A DNA stretch of 10,388 nucleotides from Pseudomonadota bacterium (GTDB lineage: Bacteria > Pseudomonadota > Gammaproteobacteria > Steroidobacterales > Steroidobacteraceae): assembly GCA_947454665.1 (NCBI GenBank), contig CANGMU010000064.1, forward strand, positions 1 through 10,388, in the 5' to 3' direction. Under the pieces are notes generated by a model, which did no database searches, was not told the origin of the DNA, and was given only the letters and a program-made list of their open reading frames with translations. The position numbers were made by a program, and so were the translations under genes. Shown here in pieces: positions 6,362 to 10,388 of this stretch. Position 1 is the first letter of the stretch; every line of letters starts with the position of its first letter.

Positions 6362-6970
6362 ATGAAACTCTATTACTTGTCGGGAGCCTGCTCGCTGGCG
6401 TCCCACATCGCGCTGATCGAAGCAGGGATCCCGCACCAGGCTTTTGCCGTGGATCGCGCCACCAAGCGCACCACCGACGGCCAGGATTTCCTGGCATTCA
6501 ATCCAAAGGGATATGTGCCGGCCCTCGTGCTGGACAGCGGCGAAGTGCTGACCGAGTCGCCGGCGCTGCTGCCGTACATCGGCGCCCTGAACCCGGCCGC
6601 GAAACTGATTCCGGCGCCGGGCACGCTGGGCTATTTCCGGGTCAGCGAATGGTGCGTTTACCTCAACTCCGAGGTACACAAGGCGCTGGGCCCGATCTTC
6701 CGGCCGGATACACCGGAAGAACAGAAGGCTAAGCAGCGCGTGATCGCGACGAACCGTCTGAAACTCGTGGAAGCCACGCTGGCCGACAAGCCCTTCCTGA
6801 CGGGCGCGGAATTCACCGTCGCGGATGCCTATCTGTACGTGATCCTCAGCTGGACGCCGCGCACCGGACTGGACCTGTCGCAACTGCCGCGACTGGCCGA
6901 GTTCCTGGCCCGCGTGAGCCAGCGGCCTTCGGTCATCGCCGCCCGCCAGAACGAAGGTCTGCCGGTCTGA
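6362..6970 (+). CDS. gstA: beta-class glutathione S-transferase
   Basis: This 202-residue protein is very close in length and pattern to E. coli GstA. The N-terminal thioredoxin-like domain begins MKLYYLSGACSLASHI with the beta-class Cys10, followed by FNPKGYVPAL (cis-Pro loop) and the glutathione-contacting LTESPALLPYI. The C-terminal helical domain contains LHKALGPIFRPDTPEEQ-like sequence (here VHKALGPIFRPDTPEEQK), then FTVADAYLYVIL, the conserved N-capping/hydrophobic staple of GSTs, and ends in EGLPV. It conjugates or binds glutathione in the cytoplasm for detoxification and redox protection. The ATG at 6362 has AGGA about 8 bases upstream. The frame is open far upstream, but that sequence is the antisense of the E1 alpha gene. 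It is transcribed divergently from the E1 operon. Confidence 0.95.
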   Translation: MKLYYLSGACSLASHIALIEAGIPHQAFAVDRATKRTTDGQDFLAFNPKGYVPALVLDSGEVLTESPALLPYIGALNPAAKLIPAPGTLGYFRVSEWCVYLNSEVHKALGPIFRPDTPEEQKAKQRVIATNRLKLVEATLADKPFLTGAEFTVADAYLYVILSWTPRTGLDLSQLPRLAEFLARVSQRPSVIAARQNEGLPV

Positions 6971-6971
6971 G

Positions 6972-7002
6972 ACGCCCGTCACCCCGACCGTGACACGGGC
7001 GT
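6972..7002 (+). terminator. hairpin after gstA, possible weak terminator
   Basis: Just after the gstA stop, ACGCCCGT (6972-6979) pairs with ACGGGCGT (6995-7002), and an inner CAC/GTG can extend the stem past a 2-base bulge. No T-run follows, so it is not a standard intrinsic terminator. It may protect the gstA 3' end or act at the start of the heme operon 38 bases later. Part of the right arm also belongs to a CGTGACAC direct repeat (6989-6996 and 7000-7007). Confidence 0.3.
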
Positions 7003-7040
7003 GACACTTCAAGTGGGCCAGGACGGTTAGCCTCCTGCCC

Positions 7041-8033
7041 ATGTCCCTGCTCGATCTCATCGTCCTGAACCGCCGTACCGCGACCGATGCGGGCGTCGTG
7101 TCGCAGGTTCCCACGCTGGACGACGCCTGCGTCGTGAAAACCTGCCTGCGCGAAGTGCAGGTCACCACGCGCGATGCCTTCGACCTCGGCGACGTGCCTG
7201 CGGGCGTGGATGCCGGTGGGGATCTCTACCAGGGCGCAGAGGCTTATGGCTTCCTGCTGCGGCTGGCGAGCGGCCTGGAAAGCGAGATCGCAGGCGAAAC
7301 CGAAATCTTCGGGCAGATCAAGGAAGCCTGGCGGAAATACGAGACGGAACACGCTGGCAGCGCGAAGTCGCTGCGGCCTTGGATGCAGCGCCTGCTGCAG
7401 GAAACCAAAGAGATCCGCAGCGAATACATCGTGGGCCTGGGTAGTGCGACCTATGGCTCGCTCGCCCGACGCCTGATCGGTGGCCGACCGGAAGGCACGA
7501 CGCTGCTGGTCGGTGCAGGCCAGCTCGCGGCCACCGTGCTGCCCTACCTCGACAGCGCGGACCTGCGCATCTACAACCGCAGCCCGGCGCGTGCCTTCGA
7601 GATGCTGGCCCAGGCCCGGGCGCGCGACAGCGGCTACACGACCACCGTGCTGGAACCGACGCTGGACGCGGAATTGGCCGCCTGGCGCGATGCGCGCGAT
7701 GTGGTGCTCTGCGTACCGGCCGATGTCGCGCGCGATGCAGCCCGCGTGGCCACCTGGCGCGAACACGCCGAAGCACGTGGCGGGCGGATCCTGCATCTGG
7801 GCATCATGGATGCGACGGGCACTGCCTGGCAGGGCGTGCCGCGCCTGGCCTGTCTGCGCGAGCTGTTCAGTCTGCGTGACGCGCAGGCTGAACAGCGCGA
7901 TGCCCTGCTGGTGCGCGCGCGACGCGCCTGCGCCGGTAAGGCCCAGCTTGCACAGCTGGATGATGCGGACGGCTCGCGTCCCGGCAGTTCGAATCACGGC
8001 TGGGAAGACCTCGCGGTCTTCCTCACCCTTTGA
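7041..8033 (+). CDS. hemA: short divergent glutamyl-tRNA reductase
   Basis: This 330-residue protein (E. coli HemA has 418) belongs to the glutamyl-tRNA reductase family, which makes glutamate-1-semialdehyde for tetrapyrrole synthesis. Cys35 in VVKTCLRE aligns with the catalytic Cys of VVLSTCNRTE. LRLASGLESEIAGETEIFGQIKEAW (about 74-98, only partly quoted by position in family terms) aligns with the RVASGLDS...GEPQILGQVK motif. LLVGAGQLA at 155 is the NADPH fold, followed by IYNRSPARA. Several usually fixed residues differ: the His of NHKT is Arg11, the His before LMRVASGL is Phe71, and STCNR reads KTCLR. After about residue 300 the family's C-terminal helical dimerisation domain is missing. 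The immediate hemCD neighbour supports a heme role. The ATG at 7041 precedes the first beta strand. It could be an active minimal enzyme or a paralogue with an altered function. Confidence 0.85.
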   Translation: MSLLDLIVLNRRTATDAGVVSQVPTLDDACVVKTCLREVQVTTRDAFDLGDVPAGVDAGGDLYQGAEAYGFLLRLASGLESEIAGETEIFGQIKEAWRKYETEHAGSAKSLRPWMQRLLQETKEIRSEYIVGLGSATYGSLARRLIGGRPEGTTLLVGAGQLAATVLPYLDSADLRIYNRSPARAFEMLAQARARDSGYTTTVLEPTLDAELAAWRDARDVVLCVPADVARDAARVATWREHAEARGGRILHLGIMDATGTAWQGVPRLACLRELFSLRDAQAEQRDALLVRARRACAGKAQLAQLDDADGSRPGSSNHGWEDLAVFLTL

Positions 8034-8047
8034 AGGAACACGACACG

Positions 8048-9613
8048 ATGACCGCCCTCACGCTGCGCCTCGGCACTCGCCGCTCCGCCCTCGCCTGGGT
8101 CCAGAGCAGCCAGGTCGCGCAGGCCCTGCGCGATGCCCATCCCGGCCTCGAGATCGAGATGGTCGGCATCGACACGCGCGGCGACCGCATCCAGGATGTG
8201 CCACTGACGGGCCTTGAAGGAAAGGAATTCTTCACTGCCGAAATCGACGCCGCGCTGCGCGAGGGCCGTGTCGACCTGACCGTGCATTCCCTGAAGGATC
8301 TAAGCCTCGAACGTCCGGCGGAGCTGATGCTGGGCGCCGTGCCTCGCCGCGCGAACCCGCGTGATATCGCGATCTTTGCCCCCGACGTGATGGAACGCCT
8401 GCGCGAGGGCCAGGGTCTGCGCATCGGCACCGGTTCGCCGCGTCGCCAGCAATTGCTGCCGCCCTTCTTCTCGAAGGCGCTGCCCTTCGGGAACCGCAAT
8501 ACGATCGAACTCGTCGGCCTGCGCGGCAATGTCGACACGCGGCTGCGTCGCGTGCGCGAGCCGCGGGGCAGCGAACGCCAGCTCGACGGCATCGTGCTCG
8601 CGCTCGCCGGCCTCACGCGCCTCTATGCCGACACAGTCACCGAACGTCAGGGGCGCAAGCTGCTCGACGAACTGCTGGCCGACCTGCCGCTGATGGTGCT
8701 GCCACTGACCGACAGCCCCTCGGCACCGGGCCAGGGTGCACTGGCCATCGAATGCCGCGCGGATGATGCGCGCACGCGTGCCATCCTGGCCGCGATCGAC
8801 CATGCCCCCACGCGCGCCGCAATCACTGCCGAACGCGCGGTGCTCGCCGAATACGGCGGTGGCTGCCACCAACGATTCGGCGCGACAGCCATCGAACAAC
8901 CGAATGCCGGCACGCTGCTGCAGATCGCGGGACTCGCGGCCGACGGCCGCGACATCGCCCAGCGCCGCTGGAGCGAAACCGACACCCTGCCTGCGCCCAT
9001 CGGGCCACTGCGCAGCTGGAACGGTGCCACAGCAACGCCGCCTGCGATGCGTCCCGTGCTGGATGCGACAGCATTGTCTGCGCAGCTGCAAGGTGACGCC
9101 GTGTTCGTCGCGCATTCGCGGGCGCTGCCGGAAGGCGGCGCCGCAGCGCTGGCCGGCAAGCGTGTGTGGACGCCGGGCAGTGGCAGCTGGTTCAAGCTGG
9201 CTGCGCAGGGCGTCTGGGTCGAGGGCTGCGCCGAAGGGCGTGGCGCGGCGACGGCAGCGGAGCTCGTGCGCGAGGGCGTGTTGCGGCTGCCGCCGGCTGC
9301 GCGCTGGTCGGTGCTGACGCATGCGGGCGCCGAGACGGGATGGGCGACGAACGCCTGGGCCGGAGCACAGGTGATTCCGACCTACGCCAACGAACAGGGC
9401 ACGCCCGACACGGCAGGCCTTGCGGGCGCAACGCATGTCTTCTGGAGCAGCGTGTCGCAGTTCGACGCCGCACGGCATCAGGCTGCGCCGAACGCGCACC
9501 ACGCCAGTGGTCCGGGCAAGACCGCCGATCACATCCGCCGTGCAGGCATCACGGCCTTCACGGCCTTCCCATCCGTCGAGGAGTGGCAGCAATGGGCAGC
9601 AAGGGCGCGCTGA
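8048..9613 (+). CDS. hemCD: fused porphobilinogen deaminase / uroporphyrinogen-III synthase-like protein
   Basis: This 521-residue protein has two parts. Residues 1 to about 312 are HemC: RLGTRRSALAW, KEFFTAEIDAAL, VHSLKDL with catalytic Asp84, RIGTGSPRRQQLL, LVGLRGNVDTRL, SAPGQGALAIECR and GGGCHQRFGA with Cys273, which carries the dipyrromethane cofactor. About 31 extra residues lie between Asp84 and Cys273 compared with E. coli. Residues from about 345 to the end look like HemD: a VFWSSVSQFDAAR strand-helix, then GKTADHIRRAGITAF and FPSVEEWQQW, matching the FTSxSAV, IGxxTA and PSxxxL pattern. That part is only about 180 residues against about 245 for free HemD. It should polymerise four porphobilinogens and close the ring to uroporphyrinogen III. 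The ATG at 8048 follows hemA by 14 bases with AAGGA ahead of it. A TTG at 8030 is an unlikely alternative start. Confidence 0.9.
   Translation: MTALTLRLGTRRSALAWVQSSQVAQALRDAHPGLEIEMVGIDTRGDRIQDVPLTGLEGKEFFTAEIDAALREGRVDLTVHSLKDLSLERPAELMLGAVPRRANPRDIAIFAPDVMERLREGQGLRIGTGSPRRQQLLPPFFSKALPFGNRNTIELVGLRGNVDTRLRRVREPRGSERQLDGIVLALAGLTRLYADTVTERQGRKLLDELLADLPLMVLPLTDSPSAPGQGALAIECRADDARTRAILAAIDHAPTRAAITAERAVLAEYGGGCHQRFGATAIEQPNAGTLLQIAGLAADGRDIAQRRWSETDTLPAPIGPLRSWNGATATPPAMRPVLDATALSAQLQGDAVFVAHSRALPEGGAAALAGKRVWTPGSGSWFKLAAQGVWVEGCAEGRGAATAAELVREGVLRLPPAARWSVLTHAGAETGWATNAWAGAQVIPTYANEQGTPDTAGLAGATHVFWSSVSQFDAARHQAAPNAHHASGPGKTADHIRRAGITAFTAFPSVEEWQQWAARAR
9578..9583 (+). promoter_or_regulatory. 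ribosome binding site deciding the kinase start
   Basis: GAGGAG lies inside the last codons of hemCD and ends 8 bases before the ATG at 9592. It is a strong Shine-Dalgarno match and supports a kinase start that overlaps the hemCD coding sequence by 22 bases. This implies translational coupling of the sensor to the heme enzyme. Confidence 0.7.
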
Positions 9614-10388
9614 GCATCCAGCCGGTCCGTCAGTCGCGCGTCATCGCGCTGCTTGCAGGCATCTGGCTCGCGATCATCCTGGCCTTGGGTTTCTGGTGGG
9701 CATCCACCGTGCTGCGCCAGTCGCAGCGCATCGCGGACCTGATGCTCGCCGCGGGCCGACCCGCGGCGGAAGCGGCCGCGGAAGTGCAGGTCACGCAGCG
9801 CATGCTCTATTGGGAATCCGGCACCTTCCTGGTGCTCCTCCTGACCCTGTCGGCCGCGCTGTTCTGGTTCTACTGGCGCGACATGCTGCGCGCCCGCGGC
9901 ACGCAGGCTTTCTTCGCTGCGCTGACGCATGAACTGCGCACACCGCTGACAAGCGTACGCCTCCAGACCGAAGCCATTGCCGAGGGCGAGCCGAGCCCTG
10001 CACTGGTCGAGCGGCTGCTGGCCGACACGCACCGCCTGGAATCGCAGATCGACAAGACGCTGGAACTGGCGCGACTGGAAGGCGGCGGATCCCTTGCCGA
10101 ACAGGAGATCCGATTCGACCCCTGGCTGACCCGCGTCATGGGTTCTATCGTGGCCAATGAAGGCGGCACGACGCGACTGGATGTCGTACTGGAACCCGGC
10201 CTGCCGGCCGTCCGGGGCGACACCTCCGCCGTGCAGATGATCCTGCGCAACCTGGTCGAGAATTCGATCCGCCATGGCGACGTCGTGGATGTCCGAGTCG
10301 AACTGACGGCGCGGCGCGCCAAGGGTCATGTCGAACTGCGCTACATCGATGACGGTCGCGGCTATGCCGGCGACGCGTCGAAGTTGGG
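9592..10388 (+). CDS. membrane sensor histidine kinase, 3' end outside window
   Basis: The frame is open from ATG 9592 to the window end (265 codons), so the C-terminus is missing. Two membrane helices (about residues 17-37 and 76-96, both rich in Leu/Trp/Phe) flank a periplasmic loop of only about 38 residues, so ligand sensing is likely in or near the membrane. No HAMP or PAS domain is seen. The dimerisation helix follows directly, with the H-box FFAALTHELRTPLTSVR and phospho-acceptor His113. The ATPase domain shows the N-box ILRNLVENSIRHG (Asn220, Asn224) and the G1 box DDGRGYAGD at 253, while later boxes lie outside. It overlaps hemCD by 22 bases, so it is the third gene of the heme operon. 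Leptospira carries the HemKR two-component system beside its hemA-hemCD genes, so a heme-responsive sensor is a reasonable inference. A response regulator is expected next, beyond the window. Confidence 0.93.
   Translation, partial: MGSKGALSIQPVRQSRVIALLAGIWLAIILALGFWWASTVLRQSQRIADLMLAAGRPAAEAAAEVQVTQRMLYWESGTFLVLLLTLSAALFWFYWRDMLRARGTQAFFAALTHELRTPLTSVRLQTEAIAEGEPSPALVERLLADTHRLESQIDKTLELARLEGGGSLAEQEIRFDPWLTRVMGSIVANEGGTTRLDVVLEPGLPAVRGDTSAVQMILRNLVENSIRHGDVVDVRVELTARRAKGHVELRYIDDGRGYAGDASKL

Noticed and set aside
6933..7997. 354-codon minus-strand open frame opposite hemA
   Set aside because: It is an antisense shadow. The forward frame carries recognisable GluTR motifs and this one carries none.
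8030..8047. TTG start for hemCD overlapping the hemA stop
   Set aside because: ATG 8048 is better spaced after AAGGA and puts the catalytic Asp at residue 84 as in E. coli HemC.
8300..9592. 430-codon minus-strand open frame opposite hemCD
   Set aside because: It is a GC-rich antisense shadow of a gene with clear HemC catalytic motifs. It shows low-complexity Arg/Ala composition and no domain.

Overview
The window is GC-rich, tightly packed bacterial chromosomal DNA. The gene set (beta-class GST of the E. coli GstA type, YjdM, a tRNA-Ile2 with anticodon CAU, an AcoA-like E1, Gram-negative style export signals) points to a proteobacterium. The exact lineage cannot be fixed from sequence alone. 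No mobile element, CRISPR array, rRNA or origin is visible, and no gene-free stretch exceeds 300 bases.

Layout. (1) 2-754 (+): 3' part of a DUF8021-like protein of unknown function. (2) 771-843 (-): tRNA with anticodon CAU, read as the lysidine-dependent Ile2 isoacceptor. (3) 916-1672 (+): class I glutamine amidotransferase broken by a frameshift near 1381, followed 11 bases later by intact yjdM (zinc ribbon, PhnA family). (4) 6274 down to 2026 (-): a tight five-gene block reading E1 alpha, E1 beta, free-standing lipoyl domain, zinc alcohol dehydrogenase, exported metallo-beta-lactamase-fold hydrolase. A fragment of a VOC/glyoxalase gene sits between the lipoyl gene and the dehydrogenase. (5) 6362-6970 (+): gstA-like glutathione transferase, divergent from the E1 operon over an 87-base spacer. 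(6) 7041-10388 (+): a heme block with a short, divergent glutamyl-tRNA reductase, a HemC-HemD fusion, and the start of a membrane histidine kinase whose frame overlaps the end of hemCD and runs off the window.

How the genes work together. The minus-strand block looks like a thiamine-diphosphate 2-oxoacid (acetoin-type) oxidation module. It lacks the E2 acyltransferase core and E3, which must come from elsewhere if it works as a classical complex. The heme block makes aminolevulinate precursor from glutamyl-tRNA and converts porphobilinogen to uroporphyrinogen III. A sensor kinase translated with these enzymes suggests feedback sensing of heme or tetrapyrrole status. This order resembles the hemA-hemCD-HemKR arrangement known from Leptospira, and it is the most interesting part of the window.
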